Counted from the stretch's first letter, positions 12,972-26,805 are shown. The stretch is DNA of 64,000 nucleotides from Blasia pusilla (GCA_050084515.1 CM114271.1:50964001-51028000); one strand, 5' to 3'. Numbers and translations: made by a program. The notes: generated by a model not told the origin, from the sequence alone.

Positions 12972-15900
12972 CTACTCTACAATCAGTAAATTGTTCATCA
13001 TGAGACCCTCTCCAACTGTTGGCAGGTCGTCAGAAAGTCGCCATTGTCCATCTACCTTGAACTTGATTTCATACCTGCTCCCCACGATAGTGTCCATCAG
13101 CCTACCACAACAAGAAGAGAATCCTGGGCTATGAAAATATGGATTAAAGAATTTCAATATTACCACATATTCGCAAAATCGATCGTTCCGCATTTATGTA
13201 GTAGACCAATCCAGAAAATTGGATTTAGTCCAGTCTAAGAACCGGGCGAGACTGTACTCATTACGTAGTGCCTGTCGTAGACTTGCCACCGTAGACCCCA
13301 CGCCCTGGTTAGACGGTGCTAGGGACTGGGATGAGAACCAGAACCTGAGTAGACAAATTCAGTAACCTAGAGGAAGCCAGACACAGACAGGAAGAGTAAA
13401 ACAATATGGGTGGGCTGACAATCATACAGATGGCCAGAGTCGATGATCCTCAGTTGAAAATGCCACAGGAACCCTGTAGCATTCAAAACCAACGCACCAA
13501 ACACTCAAAGGTGAAGGGAAAAAGGATTAGTTATGAGAGTGATACTGACCTTCCGGGAAGGAGACTGATTTTCGTAGTGAACTTTGTAAACGTCCCCGTG
13601 CTCTCAGGTGACATCGATTCCCCATGACTCCAGTCATCGAAGGATCCCATCACCACTACACTCTGCCCAGGTATCCAGAGTACATGAGGCATAGCAACAG
13701 AACAAATCAATCCGCAAGAAATGCAAGTTCATGCTCTACTCCCTGGTCTAGTGATGCGAGGTTAGAATTTGGTATCAATTTAGTTCAGACACAAAACCAT
13801 GCATTATCTCCAGCAACAGACAAATTCCCATCTTCAATTTTCGGTAAAAAATGCAGTTAAAACTGCAAGTAGCCAAGACGCAAATTCAAACTTCCTTACC
13901 TGAGCCATTCCGTGCCACACACACTGTAGTTCTCTTGAGCGAACTGCCTCAAGGTCTTGTAGTTGTTGAAATAGAGTTTTCTGAAGTTCTGTGTGAAAAG
14001 CACATCATCAAATCACTGTCACCAAGAGTAGTAGCCAGGATACTACTGATTGAGCACTATCCTCCCAGGTTGTTTTCACTCTCTTTTGATGATTCCAAAG
14101 TTGCTTAACACATTCAGAATGACAAACCAGCTCAAGGATTCTAAAAAACTCGACATACAACTTACTTCAGAATTGCAAAAGCTTATAAGTTGTCATTACC
14201 AGATGCTTCACGTGCAATAGAGGTAGTGGACCCGGAAAGCAGGTTCTCATCACCACCCCAAGTTTGGAAGTGAGAAAGAAGCGCACAAACACATTCTACA
14301 CACATACGACTGCACTCAGACATGGAAGAGGCTTATTCACCCACAGACAAACTATACCAGCTAAGGATAAACTGCACTGCCTAGTCCTGAGTGCTCACCA
14401 AAAGACGGTCGTATCTGAGCCTGCACGACTCTCCAGTTAACAAACTGACATTGTCATCTACCTTGTCTCATACGTCTCTACAGATTCGAGTAACTTTTGG
14501 AGGAGTAACAGCAACCAGTGACAGTCATTGCTTCTCCAATTTGAACTTGAGATGATTTGATTACTTACCCTGAGAATCATTTAATGACATATCATTATCA
14601 CTAAGTGAGATCCTACCTTCAAGTCTGACAGCAAGGTGAGAGTGTATGTATCTCCCATTGATCTTCCTTGTTCCAGGCTTGCCACCATCCTTAGCGATCT
14701 CTTGCGCTATTTTGACGAGAACCTATTCATTACACAGGAAAGGGATCAATTTGTGGCATTTTACCAACGCTAGCAAGACCTTAAAATCTAGCAAGCACTA
14801 AACTACTAGCCTTATAAACTGAAAATAACGACCAACATCGGAAGAAATTGAAAGTACCATAAGAGTTTGCAATTACCCCGAGTTCAAGTTCTAAGGAAGC
14901 AATCCGTGATTTAGACTGTTTAATAACTTCTTCACGCATTTGCACCTGTTAGGTCAGCAAACAGAGCACTCATCACTGATCTGATACATTTCTTGAAAGT
15001 CTGTTACTGATGATCCTCAGAAACATAAAATACGATGTCTTTCCAGAGAATCAAGTCGATAAAAAAGCTCTATTCTTTTGTACTGCATCACCAGACTATC
15101 TGAACGAGTATTGAACATTATGGTGTAATTTGAGAAAGTACGGTTTTGAAAAGCTCAAGATGGAGATCTTTAAACGTTCCATTCGGTAAAGGTCATGCCT
15201 TACTTGAACAGTTTGGACAATAGGATGAATGTTTAGTGAAAGAACCGAAAGAATCTATGCCGTTGGGGAAATCAATCCCACGAAAAGGCATGCCACAAAC
15301 TCAACCTGACTCTCTGACTCGTTAGCCACTTTACTTTGACCTTGGCATGCAGCCAAATGTAAGTGAGGACATCAAGAATTCCTAATAGCTTCTGAGATCC
15401 AGTGCCTCGCTCAATGAATCAGGTCTACCATTTATGATTAAGATAGTGAAATCTCAGGCATTTCACCCTCCACATTATGCACAGGATTGTGTGGCGTCCA
15501 CAGCAGTGCGGGTATCCATGGACTATAGCTCAGTTCATCCGTTCATTCATATTATAAAGGCTGCAAACCGCTGTTAGGTCTTTAGACTGTAGGCATCTTT
15601 TGATTCATCTTGCTCCTGCCGCCTATCTCACATCCGCGCTGTGCAATCTGGGGCTTGACCCAGCTGATTTAACTATATTCTGACACGAATGGACAGATCC
15701 TAATCTAATCCAATGGGACTAAACTGGAGAAATATCAAGTGTAGATCATCAGAACAGTACCGATTACATCAGTGAAGACCTTTCCAAGTCACCCCTACGC
15801 CTCAAAATTTGGACCAACAACAAACCCAATGATTATTCCCCAGATTTGACATTGTAACCTGCACGTATTCCCTCTGATGTCCGTCGAGTTCATGAATATT

Positions 15901-17931
15901 TCGTGAGAGGAGGACACAGCAGCCAAGCCTCCCCCGAAATTTACGCATTTGTAGGGAAACGGCAAGGGCTGAGCAAACCTCACGGAGCAGGTGGCGATTG
16001 TACTGGTTGGCTTCACTGAGTTTCTTGATGAGCCTTGAACGAACTGGATCTGCTCGGACATCTGACAGCTGCAACCACACAAGCCATTCAAACCTTCGCA
16101 ATTATACTCTAGTTTCTGCTTCCAGGTAGGGTTTTAATTTTCTTCCATCGATCAGCAAGCTCACATACACACCTACCCATTGTTTAGCAAGTAGTGTCTA
16201 TGTGCAGAATATCTGGAAGGAAAGTAAGATAATCCAACCTCGGCTGCAGTTAATAACTGGCCGTTGAGATCTGGAGAAGATGCTCCATTCTGCGAATCAT
16301 CACTCGAAGGTTCCAGATCCTGAATTATGACTCCTCCGACAAGGTTTGAACCACGAAGTGCTTCAACTTCCACTCCATGTACCACCGGGTTATCCAACTC
16401 CGATGGGAACGACCACCTTCCCCTCTGGAATTTCGAGAAACTCCCATGACCTTGGGTGGTTGGCACAAAGAGCGCAAGAGCTGCAGGCCTTATCGGCAAT
16501 TCCAGTGATCGACGTCTAGCTAGAAAGTTTGACAAGGTCGATGAACTGTCCGCTTTAGGAACCACTGAGCTGCCAAACGCCAAAGAAAGACCATTACTAG
16601 AAGTTGCAGTCCATGAAAGTCATTCACTGACTAAAGATTAAGTGCCACTCAAAGTGAACGATTAGTGCTACGGATTAGACTGATATCTCAATCGAACAGT
16701 ACTTTCTGACACGTTTTTCTCGGATTTTAAGACGAGGCAACGTGTAGATGAGTCAAAGCTTCGCAAGAGCTCGAGAAGTACTCCCGAAGGAAATCAGAAT
16801 ATCAGAGATTTCGTTCGCTTCCTGCGGTTTAGAAAAAAAGTGGGGAATATATAGCAGAACTACACACAGATCTTCTGATCACAGGAAATTGTACGAATTG
16901 CATGAGTATCCTCGACGGATACATTGTTCAACGCTTGAATTTCGGAGTCTAACGATTTCCTTCGTTCCGCATCGGTTCGAAGCACAACCTTCCAGTTCCA
17001 ACCTCCTCAGAGGGATGGTGCCAGAACAGAGCCTCTCGAGATGTGTTGATGGATCTTCTGCTACGGTACGAAAAAGGTTCATGTCAAAACTACTTCGACA
17101 TATCCGGTGATAGCGGGAAGGATTCTCCCAATGCGTCGGCAGTGCCGTATGCGATACATGTTTACGCGTCAATTTCTCTTCCAGTTTTCCACTTTCAGAA
17201 GGAGCGCAATCGGTGCAATCGGGTCATGAATTGTCAATCTAAGCAAATGATGAGCGAGTATCGATCATCATAACAAAGATCATATCGAAGATCAATATAC
17301 AACGTCCCGTTCCGTGGCAATCACTACAAAGGCATTCTAGAGCACGTGGATGAACTATTCTTTAGAAATCAAGCCCAAGTCTATGAGCTGGAAGTCAACG
17401 TGAAAAAAATTAAATCCTTGGAGTGATATATATTCACACACCACATCCTCTTCTCCGGAAAGAATCTGATAGCTGAAATCAGCAATTGAAAGAAACTTGC
17501 TATTCTTACATAGAATCATACACGATTTCTCAAGCTTTCCAGTAAACTGAAACGATCCGACACCCGCGGACAGGTAATAAATCCGGAGTAAGTGCTCCGC
17601 CACGCGCTTCTGCGACCCCAATCCATTTATTGGTAGGAAAAATATGTCCACCATACTGCAAATTCCCTCATTTTGTTCCTTCATTGCAAGTGCTATTTCT
17701 ATCGTTTAAAATCAATTCCAAAATTCCGCGCGCAGTCACTAATGCTACCTATTTTTCCCTTTCCTCTCAAAATTGGTATATCTACAAAGCTCCGCAAAAA
17801 GCCTTTCAATTCCGGCGACGGTGGAAGACTCGTACAAGCAAACACCCCGGAACTAGAAACTCTCCGTCCACAAGTGACAATTCCACGTACCTGAAAGCAT
17901 GACACACACGAATATTTGCGACCACATCCAT
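12972..17931 (-). CDS. PTST1: PTST1-like plastid starch protein with CBM48 (8 exons)
   Basis: Exons on the minus strand, 5' to 3': 17891-17931, 16239-16596, 15979-16068, 14877-14945, 14617-14722, 13900-13988, 13550-13662, 12972-13074. All introns are GT/AG and phases agree, giving 322 residues plus stop. Residues 1-100 are Ser/Ala/Arg-rich, like a chloroplast transit peptide. Residues about 134-245 hold the family signature (RSRLIKKLSEANQYNR, then KPGTRKINGRYIHSHL) and a coiled coil. The C-terminal CBM48 includes VVVMGSFDDWS, RYEIKFKVDGQW and LPTVGEGLMMNNLLIVE. In Arabidopsis, PTST1 binds granule-bound starch synthase through the coiled coil and delivers it to starch through CBM48, so a role in amylose synthesis is inferred. 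The PTST2/3 paralogues are longer, with extra coiled coil, so PTST1 fits best. An in-frame upstream ATG at 18084 would lengthen the N-terminus; the start is less certain than the rest. Confidence 0.92.
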
Positions 17932-20489
17932 TTCGGCCCCTGAGATCCGCGCCGCTGCCAGCCAAGGTGCCGCCGAATGCTCCAACCGACGACCGCACGG
18001 CCTCCGCGCCCAATCTAATCCGCAGCGTCCGTCATTTTCAGCTCTTTTCCGTTTCCACGCAAACCTCCGCAGTGCCCTCCGCATCTACGCACCGCTGCCG
18101 CGCACCATCGCGGATCGCGGATCGCGCACTGCAGGGCGTCTCGCCGCGCTCCTACAGCAGCAGAGCGGATACCAAATCGCAGCAGTAGTGTCCGTGAAAG
18201 ACAGCCAACGAACGAAAGATCGCAGGAAAAAGCAGAAGGAACCAGAAACGTGAAGAATGAACGAGTGATGGCAGGAGCGGACCATGGTACGCCGACGATT
18301 CCCACCACAGTAGGTGAGGTCTGACCGCAGTAGAGACTCGATCCCGGGTAGATATGCTTGATCTTACGGTCCTATCTTTGAGACGTGATATTCCTGCTCC
18401 GACCAGCGGTATCAACTCCCAGGGTCTGTTACTGCGAACCCCGTGAGGAATGCGGGGGAGTGCAGTCGACCATAGTAGACCCACTCCTTAGTCCACGGAG
18501 GGCATCCGCGTCCCGAGGGGATAGGCTGCTACATCAGGTCCCGTGAACAGACGTTCCGGACTGGAGAATAAAAGATGCGACCGTAGGTTACACGAAGATC
18601 AGCTCCGTGTCACAAACCGGACCATCGTGGAAAGAAAAGTCCTCAAAGATAAGGCTATCCATTCGTCTATGGGAAGAAAAGGCTCTCTTTTATCAGTTTC
18701 TTTTTTAAATTATCAAAAAGCCTTCTTTATGTTAAAATTTTATCGAATAAATTTTTTTATGAAATAATTAAATTTATCTAGTAAAAAAATTATACATTTT
18801 TCTACCTAGGGGGGCATTAACTAAGAGAACTTGGTAGACTAAAACTAGGAGAAAGAAATGGAGGCAAAATAATGAATGTAAATATGCATTGCACGGACAT
18901 GCCACCACTACTTTTCTGGATATTTCCTTTATTCCTAAATAACTAGTGGGAATTTCACATATGGGAGACTAGTGGAGAACCGATCAAATTTCCAGTCAAA
19001 TTGTAATAATTTTGGAAATGGAGGAGATACATATAAATTTGGTTAATTTACATAGAAAAATAATTTGTAATGAAGTAATGGGGAGGAGAAATGTTGGTGT
19101 TGGAAAATGGGTATGATAATTTCCAATGTAGAAAATGAATGAGAAGTTTCAATAACGGATAATTTTTTTTTTCATTGCAATGGAAAATGGAAAGAAATTC
19201 GACAAGGATGAAAAGGACATGTGGCACTCGATACATCATTCTACATCTCTTTAAAATGAACATTGCAACTAGTGTAAATGGGTGAGGGAGTTTTAGAAAC
19301 TGACTAAAAATTTCAATCGATGCTCAACAAAAGAGACTTGTTTTGAGGGTATGAGCTAATCTATGTTGAGGTTCTAAACACACATGCTCACAACGGTGGG
19401 AAAATGTTGTGCACCTACTCCTCCTCTTGAACATTAGTCTCATGTAAAGCAAAAGCTTACGTTCAATAGGTAATGCTCTCCTTATTGATCTGCACCTAAC
19501 CATCCTCACATTAGCTATTGTTTGGGTCAACCAGTCTTGCCTTTCCTAGGTCCTAGACTCGAGCTATCCGTCAACAAATCTAAGTGGCATTAGATACTAA
19601 CCTAACCGCTCACTCCCCAACACATGTAAGTCCTTCAAGACTTGGCACAAAATTCTTTGATAATCCAGGAACCTAAAACATGGTTAACATGCATGACGGT
19701 CCCAACTTTCCAATAGACCTCAAACTAGTCTCTATCCGAGCCTAATATCTCAGTCATGAGTCAAGGTGTAAGGATAATATCCATAATTAACCCCTTGAAC
19801 TTGGCTTAGTGTCCACACCCTGAAGCCAACCTCTTGACCTATCTTGTGCCCTTGGTTCACCCCCATGGTTTCCCAAGGTGGGGTTCGGGTCCCAAACTCC
19901 CTAGGAGACCCTTCCCCTTATATATAGTTCTAAAGATCTCCACCCTTCCCTACCTTTTAAGAAAGTCCTCTTGGGCCGCTCTTTGTGGCCCATCAACCCA
20001 ACTATCATTCTAATAGTTTACGGGCAGTTTCTTGATCTGTGCTCATGTGTTTGTCTCGATCTTAAGTGGGTTTGAATCATCTTCTCATAAGCTTTCTAAC
20101 GCCATCTTATACATCCCAAATGCATCTTAGGTCTAGTTGTTCTAAACTCAAATGCGGAGAACCCCCAAAAGCTTAGTCAAGTTCCTAGTGAGGTTGCAAT
20201 CCCCTTGGCACCCAACTCTTGAGCTCCTCTCAAGTCATGCTTGACATTTGGTCTTGTTCTACTAGGTCATGACCATCATTACTTAAGACACCCAATAACT
20301 CATGTCTCGCTTCTACAACTCATGTCCTATTCGAGAGATTCCAACATGCTTCCATCCTAGTGTGAGCCCACCCACTACAGTTCTCATGTTCTGCATTGAC
20401 GCAAGTTTGGCTATGAGGGTCATGACAATAAATATAAATTATCATGAAATTTTTTATATTGAAGAATCAAAGCATATTAGGTTTATTCA
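17932..20489. other. PTST1 upstream region and AT-rich non-coding DNA
   Basis: The first few hundred bases (to about 18,300) are CpG-rich and probably hold the promoter and 5' leader of the minus-strand PTST1-like gene. From about 18,690 the sequence is AT-rich with no supported frames. A TATA-like run occurs at about 19917-19930 within a stretch (19,330-20,440) whose composition resembles an orphan LTR or other old element. No partner copy was found in the window, so this is not called. Confidence 0.4.
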
Positions 20490-20770
20490 TGGTTGCACAA
20501 AAATAGACAAGTCAGTCCCTAGAACGGACGTGGACGAACAAGTTTGGGCATGTCCACGAACATGAATTGCACTTATAAGTGTAGGATCCACACTTATAGT
20601 TCATGGTGGAAGTCAAGGCAAGAGTGGACGGGGAAATAATAAGAGGGGAGGGAGTGGAGATGGTAGGAGGAAGAAACAAGAAAAAGTGGACTACGAAGAC
20701 AAGTTGGGAGGAAGACAAAGAAGGAGGAGATGGGGCCCATATGGACAAGTCCTTCTATGGGATGAATGCC
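20490..20770 (+). repeat. MITE-like dispersed repeat, copy 1
   Basis: This starts GGTTGCACAAAAATAGAC. It shares with copies 2 and 3 a purine-rich core and the near-terminal phrase of the type GGGCCCAYATGGA followed by AAGTCCTTC. It is non-coding; the right end seems truncated. All three copies point the same way. It is probably a small non-autonomous DNA element whose parent is not in the window. Confidence 0.6.
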
Positions 20771-20984
20771 TTAGTAGTACCCTTAAGGCAAAGGTTGGAG
20801 TTTGCCAAGTTTTGACCTCCTCATTGGTCATTGAATAGTTAGGGCAGTGTGCATCATATTTCATTTCCTCTTCTCATCCTATTCCTCCACCTTCTCCGTG
20901 GTTGATCGTGGGAATTTTCATCACATCATATTTTGTTGATGGTCAGAGTTTTACGACATCAACTACGCATGGGATTAGTTAGCA

Positions 20985-21205
20985 TGGTTGCACAAAAAAC
21001 AGAGAAATCCGTCTCAGGTGGAAGGTGAGGAAGGCCCGGTCCGGGTAATAAGGGAGGAGGGAATGGAGATGGAAGAAAGAAGAAATTGGAAAGTGTGGAA
21101 CATGGAGGCAAGTAAGGGAGATGAGAAGGAAGGGGAAGGTGGGGCCCACATGGATAAGTCCTTCCATAAGACGGACGAAAGTCCACGGACATGGAATCTT
21201 GTTAG
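20985..21205 (+). repeat. MITE-like dispersed repeat, copy 2
   Basis: This starts TGGTTGCACAAAAAACAGAG and contains the shared core (GGAGGGAATGGAGATGGAAG) and GTGGGGCCCACATGGATAAG near its end. It lies only about 215 bp after copy 1 and has internal deletions relative to copies 1 and 3. Confidence 0.6.
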
Positions 21206-21496
21206 TAAGATACATGGCTCTATGTTCTAACAAACTTGAGTGGTGGGATGAAGTGCGTTATTATATTTTGATTGTTTCTCTTCTTTCCTACTCTTAATCA
21301 AATGTTATGTTGAATCAAAGATCATTTGGTTAGGATGAGTTATTGTAAAATACCGTGGAGTATTCAACACTTCTTTTGGGAGGATTGGGAAAATCTTATC
21401 GTGCACATCCAGAACTGGAGTAACATATTCAACCACGGAGACCAAAATGGAGAGAGGAGTAGCTACCAAGATATCTCCAATAAAATAGAAACCTCT

Positions 21497-21498
21497 CT

Positions 21499-21549
<51 letters not shown>
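21497..21549. repeat. CT dinucleotide microsatellite
   Basis: An uninterrupted CT run of about 52 bp. It produces spurious Ser-Leu and Arg-Glu repeat frames on the two strands. Confidence 0.95.
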
Positions 21550-21553
<4 letters not shown>

Positions 21554-23302
21554 TGCATGAAGACTATGCTCTTTCCTATGCCTCTTAAATTCTTAGGGAC
21601 AACATTGCTATTGCTATTGTAGGATGATCCATGGACCATCTTCCACACAATTAAGGCAGCTCATACAAATATTTATGAAATTTTTTTGGTTTGAAATATT
21701 TTGTACTCATTTTATTTTAAAATTTAAGATTTTTAAAGCAAACAAAAATTATCACCAACATCGATTCCCACTAAGATTCTAGAATGTATTCATTTTCTTC
21801 ATTTCTACAATCAAGCCCTTGGTCTCTGAACTCTCTTTGCTAATTTCTTTGGTTTCTATTGATGCCAACAATCACTACCTTGGCCATAAAATGATGGCCA
21901 ATCTTTGAAAACTCCCCCTTTTGAATTCATATTGTTTGGTTTGATCTTTGCCTTTCATTTTCTTGTTCCTTCTTTCCATCTTCGTATTACTCTTTACTTT
22001 GGCATTCAATTGTATCGCTGGTCGTTTATGTTTACAAGTTCAACCCTTAGTGCTCTTGAGCGAGACTCCAATGTTGGCTTCCTGCTTGATTGTTACTAGC
22101 GTGCTATCTCATCAAATCTTTCGGAGGATAAATCAGGTATCTTATGCATACTTGCGTCACACTTTATTCTACGATAAAATGCTTTCTTGTTTGTGACTAG
22201 GGTTGTAGTTTTAAATTCATGCTCTTCTTCTTTTTCAGATACAAAAATTATCACAACTCACCCAAAATTTTGAAAGATTCTCATAACCTAAGAGTACGTA
22301 AGATGGTGAGCTGCACATTTGCATTTGTGGCCATTAACCTTCACCTTATCTCTTCCACAGTACACCTTCTTTGGGAAACGACTTGATTTCTTGCTTCTTC
22401 TTTTTTTGGGGTGGTTTTGGCATGAGATCTAAGAAATATCAACATGTAATTGTTGGGATTCCTTGAGATATGAGACTATTCACAACTCTAGACTTGGAAT
22501 TTGAGTTCATACTGATGGTAACGCAACTAAAAAATGAGAACCTATTCATTAAATTTACCAAGATAAACCCTAATCCTTCATGTCATTTACAATAGTGGTA
22601 TGTGGATATTGATCTTCAACACTCTTTGCTAGCTGAGGCTCTCAATGCGGATGTCTTTGTCTCTGAAGGGCTCCATCCTTTTGCAAAGATTTGCACATAC
22701 ATATATGCATATGCTCACAAAAACACATTTGTGACTATAATGAATGGACAAGTAGTAGCTTATAGAATACCAACAGTCTAAATCTCTCAATTTTACAACT
22801 TCATATTGTGAAAGTAGCACATAAATACATGAGTCCTTATTTGCTTCATCACTTTTCCAGGGTTAGTCCTTGGATTCTTCTTACACTTGTGAATGTAGTG
22901 CTCCAACCTTGTCCAAACTCTTACTCTCAAATGTTTAATGCAATTCCTTATTGTTGCTCCATAGGAAATGTACATAGATTATAGAAGATGCTCACAAGAT
23001 TTTCTATAGGTGTTGAGAAAGAAATACTCAAAAGGAATATATGGTTTTGTTTAGGAGTTGAGAAAGAAATACTCAAAAGGAATGGCATCAAAGACAACCA
23101 CAAAGAATTGACACATCATGATGCCAACATGAAATATTAACTTTCTATGGATGACATCGAACTTGATAAATTCACTACCTTGTGTAAATATGGGACTTCT
23201 CCTAAAGATGCTTGTTAATTTGTCGCCAACAAAACCAATCTATTTGGTTTAAATATAGTGGGGATAGTGATGAAAATTAGCATCATTGAGCCCCTCTTAC
23301 CT
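21550..23302. other. AT-rich non-coding DNA
   Basis: No supported gene. A 27-bp phrase GTTGAGAAAGAAATACTCAA... occurs twice at about 23012 and 23058, a small tandem duplication. No recognisable transposon protein remnants were seen. Confidence 0.4.
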
Positions 23303-23616
23303 TGGTTGTACAAAAACGGACAAGGACGGAAAAGTTCGAACATGTCCATGACCATGGATTGCAAGAGATGGTGCCCGCCCACACTTATAATTCATGATGG
23401 AAGGTAGGACGAAAGCAAGTGGGGCAATAAGGGGGATGGAAGTGAGGATGGATGGAGGAAGAAACATGCAATTATGGAACATATAGGCAAGTAAAGGACA
23501 TGAGAAAGAAGGGAAATGTGGGACCCACATGGAGAACTCCTTCCATAAAACGGATGTAAATCCTCGGACATGGACATGTTCGCCGACAAAACTTTTGTGG
23601 ATATGCAACCTTGCCA
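23303..23616 (+). repeat. MITE-like dispersed repeat, copy 3 (most complete)
   Basis: This is the longest copy. It starts GGTTGTACAAAAACGGACAA and ends near TTTTGTGGATATGCAACC. Its two ends are imperfect inverted repeats over about 50-60 bp: both contain CGAACATGTCCATG when read inward. The terminal inverted repeats and lack of coding potential suggest a miniature inverted-repeat transposable element. Confidence 0.65.
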
Positions 23617-25358
23617 CTTACTAGTATAAATATAATAGCATACAACCAAATCTTTGTAAGGGACTAATAATCATGATGTTGGAGGAATCCAAGATGTATT
23701 CTCTTGCATGAAAACCTACCTTTTTTGCGCTAGTGCCACATGTCAAGAAAATATTTTTCCAACAAAAAAACTATCTTCATTTAACTATAGAAGAGAAAAT
23801 TTTATTTCAATTTACTTTAGTATTTTGATTTAAACTTGATCGGTTTGTAGCCACTCACTTTACTAGACACGTGTCATATCTTGTGATGCCATTATAAACA
23901 AGACACCTTCCATCAAAAAGTAGGATCTAATATTTTATTTGAAAGTGCCCCTCATTTTACAAATTCCTCTCCTCTTACACTTGGCACTTCCAACTAATAG
24001 GATTATTCATTTTTAAACCCATAAACGTATTTAAAATTAATTTTAAATAACATTAAAAGTTAACTATGAAAAATTATTTGACTACCAAATTTATAATATT
24101 TTACTAAAATATATAATTACAAGAGTATGGGATTTGAAAAACTCTCTTATTAGAAGAGATTTACATTTTGGCCTCCTCCAAAAGAGCTAAATTAAAACGA
24201 GGGATCAACTAAAATTAAGATAAAGACATGATTTAGGCAAAAGGCATAATACTAGCAAGGTGAAATTAAAACAAGAGATCAACTAAAATTAAAATAAAGA
24301 CATGATTTAAGCGCAAGGCATAATACTAGCAAGGTAACCTTTGTGACTACTAACTAGATTTATGGAATGAGTGGTATATTACTATGTTTGTGAAAGCACA
24401 TGCAACTCATAACTAGATTTGTGAAATGAGAGTTCCCAATGTCTGCCGTGTGTTTGAAGTCATGTTGGCAGGTTTGAGCCGAGTGTCTGGTCGGCGGCGG
24501 AAGCGCCTTGGACAGAGGTGCTGTCCAGGGGTAAGAGAGGCTGGGTAAGAGATCGATCTAAAACCCTATCCCTTGCCTCTTCATGCCATTCCCTGCGTCT
24601 GTGCTTTCCGCCTTTCTTTAAATGATGTTTCCATGGCACTCGCGTGTGCTTCAGAAGCTCTCTACTGACCCGTCTCCTGCGTGACGAGCTGGAAATATCG
24701 TGCCGTCAGTGCTGCCATGTGTGTTGCGTCAGGAAGGCAGGTACCAGGTCCTCCAACCATGTAGGTGAGTAGATATGATTCATCTGGTTGCCAACTGGAA
24801 CCGGACAGATACATCGAAGAGATACTCCGTCCCAGTGGGCCTCCAGTAAACCATTCGTGCGAGTGGGAAAACCCATAACACATGATTCTCAGCAGAGATA
24901 GTCCCCGACACTCACTCACGAATTGAAGCGTGCGGCGAGTGTCAATAGTCGATCAACTCAATGTCACACAAACAGGTCTACAGTGCCTTCGTTCTCCCGA
25001 TCACTTGGTAGGAGGCTGTGTTCCTCTGGTGAGCGAATGTGGCTAAGAACTGGGTTGATAGTACATGAGCTTTATTCCAGATGTGAAGGGGACAGTAAAA
25101 GGAACAAAGCTTTTCGTAAAGATATCAGAGGCAACATACCTTCGCTCTCTATAATTACTACTACAGGATACATATCTTCCCGCCTGTCCCTAAATTAGAA
25201 TACTAATAAATGGACGCATCTCAAAAATGTGGTAAATGTAGGTTTCCGAGCCATGTGTCTTCCATAGAAGAGCCTTTGTTCCTGTGAGGTAAAATTGACT
25301 CTGCAGGTTTTTGTCGAATCAATCGTGAAAGGTGTATTCATTACAAGAACTTCAACAT
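23617..25358. other. Non-coding DNA with one tandem duplication
   Basis: No supported gene. A unit of about 73 bp containing ATCAACTAAAATTAARATAA and GGCATAATACTAGCAAGG is duplicated in tandem at about 24189-24336. The right end (after about 24,430) has higher GC and probably includes 3' untranslated sequence of the minus-strand ACP gene. Confidence 0.5.
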
Positions 25359-26805
25359 CTACTTGGGAACGGCACTCTCGATAACCGACTGAATCAGATC
25401 AGCTGCTTCTTGGACAGTTGTGATCTGATCGGCACCATCTTCATCAAAATTGACTTTGAATTCCTCCTCGAGAGCCATCATAATTTCAACCTGAATTCGA
25501 CCAGATTATACATTAATATCCCAGTTTTCCTGGAGACTATACACGTTATCAAGCAACAGCATATCCACTGTACTCTTGCCTAAAAAATTGGAAGAGACGT
25601 GAAAATCCCATAAGTTGCGATGCAGAGGGTACTGTACGCTGTACTTACTGTGTCAAGAGAGTCCGCACCCAGATCAACGAATTTGGCATCAGGGACCACC
25701 TTCTCGCGTTCACATGCCAATTGATCGACGATGATCTCCTGCACTTTGGAGAGAGTGGAAGGATTTGCGACCTGCAGGATACGCCAAAATTCATTTAACT
25801 TACTCCACTGGGACTTTTACTGAAAGTATCCCACTGCGGTGAATACTGATTTGTCCTATACAACAAGGAGGCAGAAACTGAAACCCACCATAATCCTCAT
25901 CTGGTTTTCATCCACCTTGCAGACAAAAAAATTCTCACCCCATGGCGTTCGCCAGAAGAAAAAAACGTCGAAAACACCTCTCATGGAAATAACGGCTGTC
26001 CTCAAGGAGCTTAGGATTATTGCAATCACTAGGCGGAAATTCGTGCGGGTTGTAAGACGGGACAAGATGCCATAACAAAGTGCGTGTAGGGTTGCTGATC
26101 TGGATGTCACTGGGACAAAATGAACCGGAAGCTCGTACAAAAATAGAAATCCCATCCACAGTTGCGATAACTACGTGACAAGGAATAAATGGTTTATCGG
26201 AGTACTCACAGCCAAGACGATTGGCCTGCAAGGAGCTGCAAGGCGTGCTACAACAGCTCTTTGCCTGAGGGCTGGGAAGGCCCTCAATCCATTAAATGAG
26301 GCTACCGTCTGAGAGATCAAAATAATTACACGTTAGGATCAGAGAAAACCTCTTACAATCTCTCGCACTAAGATCAAGATATAAGCTCACAGCGAACTGC
26401 AAGCTAGTGCTGCACTTCTCTACTCCGAGGAAAGAGTCTAGCCCTAATGCTCCTCGCCGGCCCTCAGATTTCGACCTGCAAGGACAATGAATGCACTAAA
26501 AACAGAGAAGAAACAAGCTTCCCAGTGTCGACCTGCACTTAGGCACATCCACTCGCGGGATGCCGCGTTTGCCAGTCTCCCAGGTAAAGGCGGAGGGCGT
26601 GCGAGGGACTATGACACAGTCGGGTATCTACTACACAGCTGACAGTTCCAAATGAGACGGTCTACCAAATGCCGAACCTTAACTACTGTACAACGCGACC
26701 GGTGACTCAGAATCCATAGGTCCTCACCAATTTCTGGGCGGAGAATGGCTGGAGGGCGGCGCCTGTCGCAGCCACTCTGAACAACGAGGCGGAAACGGCT
26801 GCCAT
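25359..26805 (-). CDS. ACP: Plastid acyl carrier protein (4 exons)
   Basis: Exons 5' to 3' on the minus strand: 26728-26805 (26 codons), 26210-26308 (33), 25649-25771 (41) and 25359-25490 (43 plus stop). All introns are GT/AG and phase 0, and the product is 143 residues. Residues 1-59 are rich in Ala, Arg, Leu and Ser with few acids, as in a chloroplast transit peptide. The mature part begins near VANPSTLSKVQEII. It contains the phosphopantetheine motif LGADSLDTVEIMMALEEEF, with attachment Ser at about residue 97, and ends QEAADLIQSVIESAVPK. As apo-ACP it would receive 4'-phosphopantetheine and carry growing acyl chains for type II fatty acid synthesis in the stroma. The transit peptide and the DSLDTVE pattern argue for plastid rather than mitochondrial ACP, but targeting was judged by eye only. 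The gene is intact. Confidence 0.95.

Noticed and set aside
19330-20440. Orphan LTR with TATA-like box
   Set aside because: The composition is suggestive, but there is no second copy, no TG...CA ends and no adjacent coding remnants.
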